Positions 10,852-22,350 of a stretch of DNA of 64,000 bases are shown piece by piece. The translations under genes were made by a program, and so were the position numbers. Every line of letters starts with the position of its first letter. The first letter of the stretch is position 1. A model generated the notes under the pieces. That model worked only from the letters and a program-made list of their open reading frames with translations, did not search any database and was not told where the DNA came from. The DNA lies in contig CM066991.1 of NCBI GenBank assembly GCA_033977485.1, forward strand, positions 31,493,850 to 31,557,849. The letters run 5' to 3'. The DNA comes from Hydrangea macrophylla. Its lineage: Eukaryota > Streptophyta > Magnoliopsida > Cornales > Hydrangeaceae.

Positions 10852-12060
10852 TCATTGAAAATACTTGTAGAGTTGTTGGATATTCCAAGGGTGAGATAGA
10901 TCATGGCCGTCCAAAGTCTGTAACCAATAGGTGCTCGGTCGGTTGACCTGGGTAATCAAATATGGTCTTTCCCAGGTTGGTCCTAATTTTTTGTGGCTCG
11001 AGATCTTGGTAGATTGGTATACTGCCTTCAGGACCAGGTCTCCTACCTGGAAACTACGATGCTTGACCTTGTTGTTGAAATACCGAGAGACCCACTGCTT
11101 ATATACTGCCACTTTCAGATATGCCCGGTCCCTTTTCTCTTCTATTAAGTCGAGCTCTCCTCTAAGGGCTTCTTCGTTGTCCTGCTCGTTAAAATTTGTT
11201 ACTCGGTAAGTGGGTAGCCTGAGCTCAGTAGGGACTACTGCCTCAAGGCCGTAGGTTAGAGAGAAGGGGGTTTCCCCTGTGGCCGTTTGGGGAGTGGTAC
11301 GATATGCCCACAGAAAGGTTGGTAGTTCTTCCACCCGAAGTCCTTTGGTGTTTTTAAGTCTGGTTTTAATTGACTGTAGAATGGTCTGGTTTATCACCTC
11401 AGCTTGGCCATTGGCTTGCGGGTGCTCGGGGGAAGAGTAGTGATTTGATATTCCAAATCCTGAGCAGAATTTCCTGAACACTAGGGTATCAAACTGCCTG
11501 CCGTTGTCACTGACCAGGACCCTTGGGATGTTTGAACTGGTTGAGGATGTCTTTCTCAATGAAGTTCTCCATCTATTTCTCAGTGATTTTTGCCAAGGGT
11601 TTGGCTTCTACCCACTTGGTGAAATAATCGACGGCGATGATTGCGAATTTGACTTATCCTTTTCCCAGTGGGAGGGGACCGACGATATCAATCCCCCACT
11701 GAGCGAACGGCCATGGGCTGATGATTGGGGTTTGGAGCTCTCCTGGGCGGTTGATCATAGGCGAATACCTCTGACACTTGTCGCACCACTTGATACATTC
11801 TTGGGAATCCCAGACCATCGTTGGCCAGTAATATCCTTACAACAGGGCCTTTCGAGAGAGTGCCCGACCTCCGACGTGGCTTCCACACAGTCCTTCGTAG
11901 ACTTCATGCAATATTCCTTGGACTTGTGTGGGGTGGAAGCACTTGAGACACGGGATAGAGAACCCCCTTTTGTAGAGGATGCCATCAACGAGGTGGTAAC
12001 TAGCCACCCGGTACTTTACCCGTCGGGCTTCTTATTTTTCATCCGGTAAGGTACTGGCCG
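10852..12060 (-). pseudogene. Tat integrase domain, broken
   Basis: Integrase joins the element's DNA to the host chromosome. The core is visible: VDYFTKWVEAKPLAKI near 11640-11590 (first Asp), SDNGRQFD near 11515 (second Asp) and HPQANGQAEV near 11405 (Glu). The C-terminal part ends in HPWNIQQLYKYF with its stop at 10852, without a chromodomain, as expected for Tat. The longest open piece is 10852-11559; upstream parts contain stops and a frameshift near 11530. Confidence 0.85.
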
Positions 12061-12289
12061 TGAGGAACATTGCAATTGGATCCATCCAGCTGGGCCCTAG
12101 GGCGACTGGTTCGACCTCCATGCCTTCTTAGTTGACCACGTTGGGCTCGGGCAAGAATTCTATCCTTATCTCGGGTAGGTTAGACTCGGCGGACGAGGCA
12201 AGGGGCTAGCCGGTCGGCTCTCGTATTTTCTTCCCTCGGGATCTGTGTGACGAAGAACCCTTTAAGCTTCTTTGAAACTATTCAGACAA

Positions 12290-13125
12290 GGGATAAATAA
12301 GCCACCATGTTATTTTCTCGAGCCTCGTACTCCTGATTGACCACGAGTTGGGAGTCGTTATACCCTTGGACTTGCTACGCACCCATAGAGGTGGACTTGC
12401 TAGTAGGGCTTCTTACTCGGCCTCGTTATTAGAGGTTCAAAACTCGAACCTCAGCGCATACTCAAGCTGGATCCCGTCGAGTGTGCTCAGGATGATCCCT
12501 GCTCCACTACCCTATTTGTTGGAGGACAATCCACATTGGGCACCTAGGTCGGGGTGTCAGGCTATAGGCCGGGCAGTAGAACTGACAGGTCAAGCTCCTC
12601 GATCGAATCTTTTGGATATGTGAACTCAACGAAAAAATTAGCCAGTGCTTGTCCCTTGATTGTTGTCCGGGGTCTGTAGACTACCTCGAATTCTTCTAAT
12701 TCCTATGCTTACTTGACAAGCCTTTCGAATGTCTTAGGCCTGCCTAATATCCGGCAGAGAGGCTAATCTAGAAGGACCACGATAATGTGGGCTTGGAAAT
12801 ATGGGCGAAGTCTCTAGGAAGAAGTGATGAGGGCAAAGGCCAGTTTTTCAATGCGGGAGTACTGTCTTTCTGCTCCTTAAAGCGCCCGACTGGTATAATA
12901 AATCGGGAATTGTATCCCGTGCTCTTCTCGGATGAGTACTGAGCTTATCGCTGAGGGTGATACTGTGAAATACAATAACTCCTCATTTGGTAAGGGCATC
13001 GAGAGCAGTGGGGGTGATGCCAGGTATTTCTTGAGATCCTGGAACACCTCCTCACACTCTTTTGACCATTGAAATGTGTTACGAAGGATTTTAAAGAACG
13101 GCAGAAACTAGTCAGTAGCTCGAGA
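12290..13125 (-). pseudogene. Tat RNase H and second (archaeal-type) RNase H, broken
   Basis: The first RNase H, which degrades the RNA of the hybrid made by RT, gives words such as FQWSKECEEVFQDLK near 13060. Around 12510-12410 the minus strand reads GSGAGIILSTLDG followed by LEYALRFEF and TSNNEAE, the pattern of the additional archaeal-type RNase H of Tat elements. Several TGA, TAG and TAA stops interrupt both. The dual RNase H is the best single reason for the Tat assignment. Confidence 0.8.
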
Positions 13126-13860
13126 GACGAATCAATTTAGCGCCGCCAGGCATTCGTCCAGACTTTGAACTTCTTTGGTTGACCTGGGTGACCTCATGTC
13201 AAAAATAGCCTGAATTTTTTCAAGGTTCTCTTCAATCCCCCACATGCTAACCATATGTCGCAAGAACTTCCCGGATGAGACTCTAAATGTGCACTTTGCC
13301 GGGTTTAACCTCATCCGTAATTTTCTTAAGATGCTAAAGGCCCCGGCCAAGTGCTCGAGATGGCCAGACTCTTCCCTGCTCTTGAACATAAGATCGTCAA
13401 CGTACACCTCCACAGACTTTCCCATTAAATCATTAAACATGTTGTTGACCAGGCATTGCTAGGTTACCCCTGGCATTTTTGAGGCCAAAGGGCATCACTT
13501 TGTAGCAATATATTCCCTGGTCTATGATGAAGGAAGTCTTCTCTTCATATTAGGGTACATACTGATCTGGTTATATCCCGAATAGGCATCCATGAAAGAG
13601 AGAAGTGAGTGACTGGCCGTGGAGTCTACAAGGAGGTCTATCCTAGGTAACGGATAGTAATCGTTAGGGCAGGCCTTGTTCAGGTCGGTAAAATCCATGC
13701 ACATTCTCCACTTCCCATTACTTTTCTTTAATAGTACCACATTTGCCAACCAATCGGGATAGTGGACCTCTCGGACGGACTTTACCTTCAAGAGCTTTCC
13801 AATCTCCTTGCACATTGCTGCTTGCCTTTTAGGGGCCTGCTTGACCGGTGGGACATAACT
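13126..13860 (-). pseudogene. Tat reverse transcriptase domain, broken
   Basis: Open pieces at 13522-13815 and 13132-13440 cover most of the RT. Visible are WRMCMDFTDLNKACPND, the first catalytic Asp in SFMDAYSGYNQ, and YVDD in VEVYVDDLMFKS. A frameshift near 13520 and lost codons around 13445-13500 (the VMPFGLKNA region) break it. Confidence 0.9.
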
Positions 13861-14074
13861 CGGGGATCTATTCCAGGCATGTCTTCATGGTACCAGATGA
13901 AGATGTCCTGGTTCTATCGCACAAACTAGATCAACTTCTCTTTGAGGCTTGGCTCTAAGAGAGCGCCGAAACTGATGGATCAGTCGGGGAGTTGGGGGTC
14001 CAGCACCACTTGTTTCAGTACTTCCGTCGGGCCTACTCCATTTCTCATGTCCCTCGGGTCCATCTCCTGGACAT

Positions 14075-14541
14075 TCAATGTTTTGTAACTGTTTCTCTGC
14101 CCAAGGAGCTGAAATAACAGCTTTGGGCAGTTGTTTGGTCTCCACATAAGCTCTTGGGCCCTTGTGGGGTTGGAAACTTAATCATTAGGCCATAAGTTGA
14201 TACAGCCGCCTTGGCTTTGTTGAGCGATGGCCTCCCCAAGATGACGTTGTAGGCGGATGGCGCTTCTACCACCACAAAGTTTGCTGGGGGTAGGTCCCCA
14301 TGAGAACTAGGAGCTCGATTATACCAAGTGATTGTGTATTGGATCCATTGAACACTACCAGGGGCCGATCCCTTGATATCCCAAACTGAACGAAAGTCGA
14401 GATGAACAAAATATCAGAGGAGCTACCCATGTCCACTAACACTCTAGTAACCATATAGTTCACTATGGAGAGTGTAACCACTAGTGGATCGTTATAGGGA
14501 CAGGGCAAGTCCTTCACGTCATCGGACGAGAACGTCAGCAC
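14075..14541 (-). pseudogene. Tat aspartic protease domain, broken
   Basis: The minus strand reads LVDMGSSSDILF where an active protease has D[TS]G, so the Thr next to the catalytic Asp is changed to Met. The second half (YNVILGRPSLNKAKAAVS) is in another frame, beginning near 14270. The protease would cut the gag-pol polyprotein. Confidence 0.8.
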
Positions 14542-14739
14542 ATCAGTCAGGGGGAGTTGGCAGATTGGACATGCCAGACATCCAATCGGGATGCCCGAGC
14601 ATGCCTCTTCCTAACTGACTGTGAGTCCCCTCTGCCCGAAATCCCTCCGGAGATCATGTTAATTTGCCCAAGGGGTTGCGGCTGCTCGAGAGCTTAGGTG
14701 TTAGGTGGAGGTCATCTATCAGTTGCGACGAACTCGATG

Positions 14740-16281
14740 AGGTGACCCTGTTCAATCAGCTTCTCGATGGCAATCTTGAGCTTGAAGCAGTCTTCTATGT
14801 CGTGGCAATGGTCTTTATGTTATCGTCAAAACTTATCCCAGTTTCTCTTCCTGGGCGGGCTTTTCAGCTTTACCGGCTATTGGAGGAGGCTCTGGGTCTC
14901 AGCGGTGGCCATGGCCTCGTGGATAGGCCGGGAAAGAGGTGTGAAGGTAATTGGGGCCCGATCCTGACCGCCTTTCTACTGATCCTGCTTCGGCTTCTTT
15001 CCCGTGCCCTTCTTGGAACCTTCGCGTTTGTGTTTGGATCTCAGGAATTTATCTCTCGCAAAGCTAGCATGCTTGGAATTTAGGAACTCTTCCGTGACGA
15101 TGTACTTCCCAACCCTCTCGGAGAGCTCAACCAAGGTTGTGGGTCGGTCATGGTGGAATGATGTAGCAACTTTGGTGTGCTGAACTCCCGAGTAGAAGGC
15201 CGTGATAGCGATCATTTCATTTAGGTGGCGGGTTTGGAGCCTTTGCTGCTTTAAACGGTTGACGTAATCCTTCAGGCAATCTCACCTGCGCTGCTTGACA
15301 GTCAAGCAGTTGCATGTCGGGCTACGACCGGTTGAGTATTCCCACGAACTGGCTGATAAAGGGTTTGTTGAGTGCCTTAAAATTGTCAATCATTCAGGGC
15401 TTAAGAGCATGGAGCCACTGTGCGGCCGGCCCTTTGAGAGTCCTGGGAAAGCCTAGGCACAGTACTTCATCGGTGATGGTGACCAGTGCCATCTGGGCCT
15501 TATAAGTCCAGACATGATCCATCGGGCTTCCTGAACCGTCATAAGAATCAAAATACGGTGGTTTGAACTTCCATGGGATGGGGAATCCTGTAACCTGGAT
15601 GATAAAGGGAGACTTGGTTTTTGTATTAGTGTGATCATGGCGCGGCTTATGGCTCAATTTCTCAATTGGCTTCTTCAGGTCCTCGATCTGGGCCTTGACG
15701 TCTTTCTGACCAGTGTTCCACTTCGTATTTGAATGGTCCATCAGGTTAGACGATGAGGCCTCCTCCTTAAAGTGCGATGTTCTTGAGGATAGATCCCGGC
15801 TTTGACTTCGTGTAATCGTGTGCCTAAGATCCCCACGGATCTTTGCCGGGGGGTCTTTGACCGAATCCCTTGCAGTCTGCCCTTGCCCCTCCCCTCTGGC
15901 AGCGCGTCTGCTGTTGATGATTTCCCTGGCATCCCCTGCCAGGCGTGGGTTGGCCTAGGGATGTTACCAGGTTCGTTCGGGAGCCTGGCTTTGCTCATTG
16001 TTCCCGAACTGACCCAAAGCAGGCCGGGACACAGGCTCAATGTGGGCACGTACGGGCTCCCGGTCGCGCGCGCCCTTCTCGGGCTGATCCTCAACTTGAG
16101 GGAGCTTTCCTTGACGGGAAAGGAATGCTTTGATTTGGTATTGAGTTTGCCGCTGGCCCTCCAAGAGTTGCACAAGAGCCGCGGTAATCTGCTCGGAGGT
16201 CTTGGAAGTAGCTAGTTGCCCAGCCTATGAATCTACCTGACCTGCCAGAGCAGCAGTCTTCTTACCCTTCTTCGGCAGCAT
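14740..16281 (-). pseudogene. Tat gag, broken
   Basis: The first ATG after the primer site is at 16281 (MLPKKGKK). A coiled-coil-like, Gln- and charge-rich N-terminus follows; the capsid-like core appears at 15741-15394 (PPYFDSYDGSGSPMDHV, then LKGPAAQWL). The C-terminal basic part is at 15215-14976. The zinc knuckle near 14810 (HKDHCHDIEDCFKLKIAIEK) has stops where the first cysteines should be. Frameshifts and stops are frequent. Confidence 0.8.
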
Positions 16282-16330
16282 GTTGATCAGTCGAAGATTT
16301 GTTTTTCTGAGAGAGTTTTTATCTTTCCCA

Positions 16331-16362
16331 CAGACGGCGTCAAACTGATGATGCCAAAAATT
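16331..16362 (-). other. Primer binding site region of the Tat element
   Basis: On the minus strand the LTR end is followed by TTTTTGGCATCATCAGTTTG and GACGCCGTCTGTGGG. It resembles the TTTGGCGCCGTCTGTGGG leader common in Tat elements, with an insertion or change in the primer match. Confidence 0.5.
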
Positions 16363-16974
16363 TGTAAAGGACAAGAAGAGTATAAGGAGATGAAGACAAA
16401 TGACGTTTATATGTTGTTCGGTCCCGTAAACTAGGTGACCTACGTCTACGGGTGCATCAGAGCTCGTTTACTAACAAATCACCAGCGACCTCCGGTGAAC
16501 CGACAAAGGAGGCGTCACTACCGGAGGACTGGCCGGGTGTATGCGTGTAAGTAATCTGTATTGCAGTTCTCAGAAATAAGAATGCGATCCCCTCTAATGA
16601 GGGTGAGGGGTCTCTTTTATAGATGCAAGAGACCACTCGTACAAGGTAACTAGCTAAGTTAGGAAACCTAACTTGATTACATGTGATTAGCATAAATCAT
16701 GGAGGTTCCCTTAGTGGTTTAGGGAACTGCTCAAATTAATCTTCTGACTAAGTTAAGGAACTGCCAGCAGCTTTATAGAGCAAGCCACAAGTAGGCCTGG
16801 GTCGCACCCACTTGGGGATGTATCTGCCTTGTGATCCCAAGCTGTTGGCATAGGCCAGGCGATATCAACGGATCAGCCCAGGATAGCTGAATTCCAGGCA
16901 CCTTCTCCAGCTGACCTAGTGCCTCCGTGTTGATGTGGCGATATGACTTTGACCGAATATTTTCTGACCTATCA
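16363..16974 (-). repeat. 5' LTR of the Tat element
   Basis: It is 612 bp, TG...CA, and its right 197 bp match 1-197. A TATA box (TATAAAAG on the minus strand) lies at 16614-16621. The flanking TSD cannot be tested because the other end is outside the window. Confidence 0.85.
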
Positions 16975-17984
16975 GATTGTTTCCATAATTGACCTGTTTC
17001 GTAAAAATCTTATTTGATTATTCAAACTAAACTAATCTAATGTATCTCCTAATCAATAAGACTCATTGAATTAAAATCACTATAATCTAAATTCTAGCAT
17101 CCCATTTATTTTTGTTGCTGCACAAAAATGTACCTTTTGTGATATTCTCGAAGAAGGCTAGACGGAAAGCCTTTTTTCTCTCTCCAAAGCAAAGACCTTG
17201 GTGTTGCCACGAAAGTCCCTCATATCATTAAGTTTGAAATCGGATTAGGGGAAAGATGAATATGTGTAAAATGAGTTACGTTGAGTAGGGAAGAGGACCC
17301 CCTTCATGAACCTGACTCCCCTATGTGTATAAGGGAATTACTTGCCTTATCTGATTCCATGATTATAGGGATTTGATTCGTTAAAAATTTGGTATGTTTT
17401 CAGAATGATAGGATATGCGCCTTGATTATGTCATTGATGAATTATGATTCCTCCATTGCTGATAGTGATTCCATCCCTGAATTAAGGGTGATGAATACAA
17501 TGTGTCATCAATCATCTATTCATCCCTATGGCAGCCACATCTCCATAGTGGATAACATAAGTCCTCATGGGTAGGAGTGATAGGCCAAAGAACTATCTGA
17601 TGAGCTTCTAGTCTTGCCATCGCTAGAATTTGGCACAACCACTAATAGAGTCCAACAAGGGCTCTAACGCTGATATAACGTGGTAGAGTTCTAGTAGGGT
17701 TCACGAAGCCCAATAAGAAGCTACTTACATAAGGACTGCATTACCAACTAACCCTAGTGAAATAAGGTAACTCATGCAACTATATAAACACCTGAACAAC
17801 TACATGCAAAGTAAATATACGCAAACCCTAATCCTCTTGAATACTTGTTCTTCTCTTTTCATCCTTCCGAGACTAACTTGATCATTGGAGGAGGCTTAGG
17901 GTACACACCCTTCACCATTTCTTGCAGGTGTTCGAGAGGCAGTCAAACAATCACTGATCGGTTCATTTGCTGGGTCATGGATGA
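16975..17984. other. Unassigned flank of the Tat element
   Basis: About 1 kb of AT-rich DNA. A short open frame at 17389-17574 has no family features. It may be the upstream part of the LTR remnant that ends at 18116. Confidence 0.3.
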
Positions 17985-18116
17985 GCGGTATTGTTTTTAT
18001 ATTTCTATTGTTTAGACTCGTGTGTTGTGGCCATTAATGTGACTTTCACCAGTCATGGCTTATAGACCCAAAAAGGAAATTCATTTTCCCTATTTTTCCT
18101 GTTCTAGGGCTTGACA
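17985..18116 (+). repeat. Diverged end of a chromovirus-type LTR
   Basis: This segment resembles the last 130 bp of the LTR ending at 59358: both contain ACCCAAAAAGGAAATT, TTTTTCCTGTTCTAGG-like text and end in TGACA or TGTCA. No primer site follows, so it is a truncated or solo remnant. Confidence 0.45.
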
Positions 18117-18130
18117 TTTCCAGTTAAAGG

Positions 18131-19652
18131 TGGACCACATTTGGGTGGCAAGATTCTAATGGAAATCCCAAACTCTCGAGGGAGTAAAAAATGTCGTGTG
18201 ACAAGAGAAATCTCAGCCAAATATCCCTCAAGATGTAACTACTGATAGTGACAAACTCTACTAGGAGTTCTTCAATGTTGATATAGGGACGGGTGACTAT
18301 ACTATCTGGTATCACGTATGCGAGTCTGAATGTTGCCATGCCTTCGTCGGATTGATTATTGAATTTTGGAAGCCATGGCAAACAGAAATAAGGGTTTCTA
18401 GAGATAAAGGGAAATTTCTTTCGAGTCTCTCGCTCTTTCTTCTCTAATTTGCGAATCCAAATATCTTCTAAGAGTTTCAAAAGTTTTTAAAAGGCTTAAA
18501 CTGTCGGTTTAAAATTTGAACCGCCGACATAATTGCTTAAAATTTTGATAATTGAGTAAATTAAATAGGGATGTGACTTGGTGCATCGCTTCAACACTAA
18601 AAAGTGATACCACATATAGCACATCCTATTTAAATACGCTTATAGCTGTCACTTTGATAAAATTACATCCTAAGTTGGTAGGAGAATCCGAGGCCACACC
18701 AGTTTGGACGAACAAACTATTAACACATGAATATTTCCCGGATCTCAATTTCGTCTTCGAAATTTAAAACATGAAATTTTTCTATATAACATAGGCTAGA
18801 AATTCTTACCTTGAGCTATCGTCATATAACTTTGAGGGAATGACTAGAAGGCCGACTAAATGCCGAATCTCTGATACTATGCAAAACCTATGAGTTTACA
18901 TGTGTTTTTCCCAAATTTATAGAATTAGAATTTTATAAAAAGTTAGCCAAACATGGCCTAATCAGTATCAAACGTAGCCCTTACCTTGGGGAGTTCAAAT
19001 ATGAAGTTTGGTTGAAAACTAGCAGACGAAAGTTCGCCAATTGTCGTCGCAAAGCCCGTGGCAACAATCTCCCTTTTCTCTCTCCTCTCTAACGACATTT
19101 TGTAAAGTTTATGACAAATGAATTTCTCACCCTTGCTTTATAGATAAACTTTCCAGAAATCGCATTTACTCCCCGCGAGTTTCTCAAACCTTTGATTAAT
19201 TCCTGAAATGTCGCACACGTCCATTTTATAACTTTACGAGTGACAACTATAAGTTATAAAAGTTTTCGTCAAAGTTTCGCTTGGGTCCAAAATTACGTCT
19301 GAAAACTAAATTCTGTGGAATCTTTACATAACCTACCTTTTATATAACGTGACACTCACGTTCTCACCATCGTTCTCAAAATGGTATCTAACATTATCAA
19401 AATTACCAGAAATTATACTACACAGGTATAATTTATTATTCATATAATACCAGATAAGTCAAATAACATTTAAATCACATAAATGTCATTTAGCTATGCC
19501 AATGCAACATGATTTCCATGTTCCTGTGTCCTTGCTTGACACCTTCTGTTGACTCACGGTCAACCTCATTCACAATTATTAAACCACGTTAATAATTCCA
19601 TTTAAAACATATATGCCTTTAAAATAAAAGATTTTCCAGGACGAGTGTGACA
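18131..19652 (-). repeat. Solo LTR with TSD AAAGG
   Basis: On the minus strand it begins TGTCACACTCG and ends GTGGTCCA. AAAGG stands on both sides (18126-18130 and 19653-19657). A TATA-like box (CTATAAAGC, minus) is at 19135-19143, followed by a purine-rich leader near 19100. No internal region is attached. It sits at the end of a gag fragment in the same orientation. Confidence 0.65.
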
Positions 19653-19657
19653 AAAGG

Positions 19658-20720
19658 ATAGACCAGGGGCTTAGGTTCAATGAAGCTAACATTTTGGGTG
19701 ACATGGGGTTGGATGGGTGGTGGCTCAATGATTCTTTGGTCAATATGGTCTTGGATATCATGGCACAGACACCGGTCGATGTCATGGCCTAGGCATTGGT
19801 GGTAGGCACGTCATTTAGATAGGTCACAATTAGGTGGTGGGGGATCAGCATGAGGTTGAAGGAGTTGGAGGTGCCCTTTTTTTAGGAGGCAACCTAAGGC
19901 TACGTAGGGGGAGATATCTAGCTTGGAAAATTCACGAGGTACCCTATTTTGGTAAGGGTGGTCAGGCGAGCTGGTTTGGTTTGTGAGGAATAGATCATGG
20001 GTTGGTTACTAAGGGTGTTGACATTTGAAGGGTTTTGGGAGTAGTCGGGCCTCTTGGACTGGCGTTGTGATTCTTCATTCTTGATTTTCCCTTCCTTGAT
20101 TGCATCCTCAATTCTAGTCCCAATCTCAAAAAGACCTTCAAATGTTGAGATGGACTGGTAGAATAGTTTCTCATGGTATAGCGGCTGTAGATTCTTGATC
20201 AACATCCGAACTTGCTCCTTTTTGACTAGTCGGTGGATCATCTGGGCCACTTTATTCCTCCATCGGCTCAAGAACACAGCGAAGGACTTATTGAAGTTCT
20301 GTCGAGTAGTCTCTAGATCCCGGATGGTGACATCGAGCTCTTGATTTTAGGAGTAATGATCAACGAAGACCCGAACTATATCTTTCTAAGCCCGTGTCTT
20401 AGAAACTTCCAAGGTCAGAAACTAGGATTGGGCAGCCTTGGTGAGGGTTTGTGGGAACAACATTTCTCAGTATGTTCTCAAGCTTATCGACCTTATCCAG
20501 TTTTTCTTGAATTTTCTTGTTAAGTACAGGCGGTGGGGCCCCCATTGAACCAGTCATCGTCTATATTTACTAGAGCGCTGGCAGGCGGTGGTACAAGTCC
20601 CGACGGTGGTGGTGGAAAAAATCCTGGTGGACATTGCGACGGCTGTTGTCTCAATTCTTCTATAAAGGTTAAAATTTGGGCCAACCGGTCAGACTGTTGG
20701 TTGATCATTTCTATCATTCT
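19658..20720 (-). pseudogene. Retrotransposon gag fragment, broken
   Basis: From right to left on the minus strand: a Pro-rich N-terminal piece (20717-20520), RDLETTRQNFNKSF near 20310, the capsid-like SRWRNKVAQMIHRLVKKEQV and FEGLFEIGTRIEDAI (20277-19918), and a knuckle-like YHQCLGHDIDRC near 19770 with a stop before it. This is the gag type found in plant Ty3/gypsy elements of the Athila/Tat group. The rest of the element is missing; its C-terminal end stops at the solo LTR. Confidence 0.65.
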
Positions 20721-20863
20721 TGCTTCAAAAACTTATGAATCCATAAAGCTAGCTTTTGACAGAGTGATTTTGATAAGGCAGCTCCCTGGTCTTCTGGACC
20801 ACAAAGCAGGTCCTGGGTGCTCAGAACATATACTAACATATAGATGTTAAAGGACTGTGTGTT

Positions 20864-22350
20864 TGTCACGACCCATCCCACTACGCGTGGAATTAGGACA
20901 CGTGGCACGCCACCAAGGCTCATCCAAACATCATATAACTATACGCAGCGGAATGAACTTTAAAACAACCCTGGGTATTTTAAAACTTAGGAAACATTGC
21001 CCTCTGAGTTGAAAAATCCATTGAAAATCGGAGTTACAAAAAGTTTTGGCCAAGTAGAAACACATTCAAAAGAACCAGTTCTGAAAACAGAGGTTCAGTC
21101 GACTGTGCCTAGGGTCCAGTCGACTGTGCCTAACAGAAACCAAAACCCAAAATTCTCAGCAGAGGTCCAGTCGACTGATCAAGGAACCCAGCCGACTGTG
21201 CCTAACAGAAACCAAAACCCAAAATTCTCAACAGAGGTCCAGTCGACTGATCAAGGAACCCAGTCGACTGTAATGGTTACTAGTTGGATCAGTAGCTAAA
21301 ATCTATAGTAGGTTAGTCGACTGATCTCTTCCCCAGTCAATTGTGTTATGCAGAACCAAAATGCAATATTTTAAAAAGGGGGTTCAATCGACTGCTTGAT
21401 GGTACAGTCGACTGGTTTTGCCATTAATAGAAGCAGTAGCCAAAAATCAATAGTGTTGAGTCGACTGATAAAGGGTCCAGTCAACTGCCTCTCTTACTAT
21501 TCACTTTCAGTGTCTCAATCACACGGGATCCAGTCGACTGATCCTGGGTCCAGTCGACTGCTCCCCTGCTGAGCAGCCCAGGCACGTTAATTATGCACAT
21601 AATTAAAAGTGAAAAGCATGTTTACTTTTACGCGAGCACATTGAGTTGTCTATATGGGTCAAAAGGGGGGACTTATACAAATTCATGCCGGAGTAAGCTT
21701 CTCGATGTTTAAGAATTTAGTAGCGACGGCTACTGTGCATGGTTTAACGCTTGAACTTACCAGGGCACTTAGGGATGTAATGGTTGTAGGCTTAGACTAG
21801 CCATTGATATCGCGGTTTAAGGCTTGGACTTGCCGCTACCGGATGAATGCGTATTTTTCTCCCTAGAGACTATTTAATATGATTTATGAGGTTAAAGCAT
21901 GATTTATCATATATGCATATGTTAGAAATTGTGCACTCAACATGTAGCTGAGCAATGGAGATTTACTCCATTACAGGTATGAAGAAAGGCAAGAAGAAGC
22001 GTGAAGAGTGAGGCCGTAGGAATGCCGGGGATTACCTTTGTTCATGTTTTAGTTTCCTTTCCATATGTTGTAATACTAAAATTATGGAGCTAGAACCATG
22101 TTTTTGTTTGAATTGGAAACCTTGGAAGTATTTTGGAATATGTAATTAAACTCTAATAGTTAGTTTTGAATTCGTCCGAACTCGTAAGTTGGTGTTTTGT
22201 AAACTTAACTTGTTAAATTCGGATTTTGAAGGACTGTGGCTATAGTTTTGTAAATAGAGCTAAACAAACCTTAACTTGTTCCGCTATTGTTTCTTGTCAT
22301 TGATTAGTAAGATTAAACTTTGTTTTTGAAATCTTGTTATAGCTTGTGAC
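20864..22350 (+). repeat. Gypsy-type LTR beginning TGTCACGACCC, probably solo
   Basis: The start TGTCACGACCCATCCCACTA is typical of chromovirus LTRs. The end is placed at TTGTGAC near 22350, where the usual final A seems lost. The flanks GTGTT (20859-20863) and GTTTT (22351-22355) could be a mutated TSD. It contains the CAGTCGACTG array. The right end is uncertain. Confidence 0.45.
21096..21560. repeat. CAGTCGACTG palindrome array
   Basis: The decamer or one-base variants occur at least twelve times, often as pairs 20-21 bp apart (for example 21096 and 21117; 21531 and 21551). A 72-bp segment containing a pair is itself duplicated in tandem at about 21117-21260. Confidence 0.9.

Larger units (their letters stand above)
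1..16974 (-). mobile_element. Tat-lineage Ty3/gypsy retrotransposon, nested and decayed
   Basis: On the minus strand the order is LTR (16363-16974), primer site, gag, protease, RT, RNase H, second RNase H, integrase, spacer, LTR (1-197, cut by the window start). A second RNase H with a SNNEAE motif and an antisense gene between pol and the 3' LTR are known marks of the Tat lineage; no chromodomain follows the integrase. All coding parts carry stops and frameshifts. The two LTR ends differ at about 25 of 197 positions by eye, nearly all transitions, as expected for an old methylated copy. The element is split at 282-7169 by an Athila-like insertion. Confidence 0.88.

Noticed and set aside
20997..21299. 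100-codon plus-strand frame with VQSTVPNRNQNPKF repeats
   Set aside because: It is the translation of the CAGTCGACTG array and its 72-bp duplication, not a gene.
21096..21560. CRISPR-like array of short palindromic repeats
   Set aside because: Repeats are degenerate and only about 10 bp, spacing is irregular, there are no unique spacers of even length, and the context is a plant LTR.
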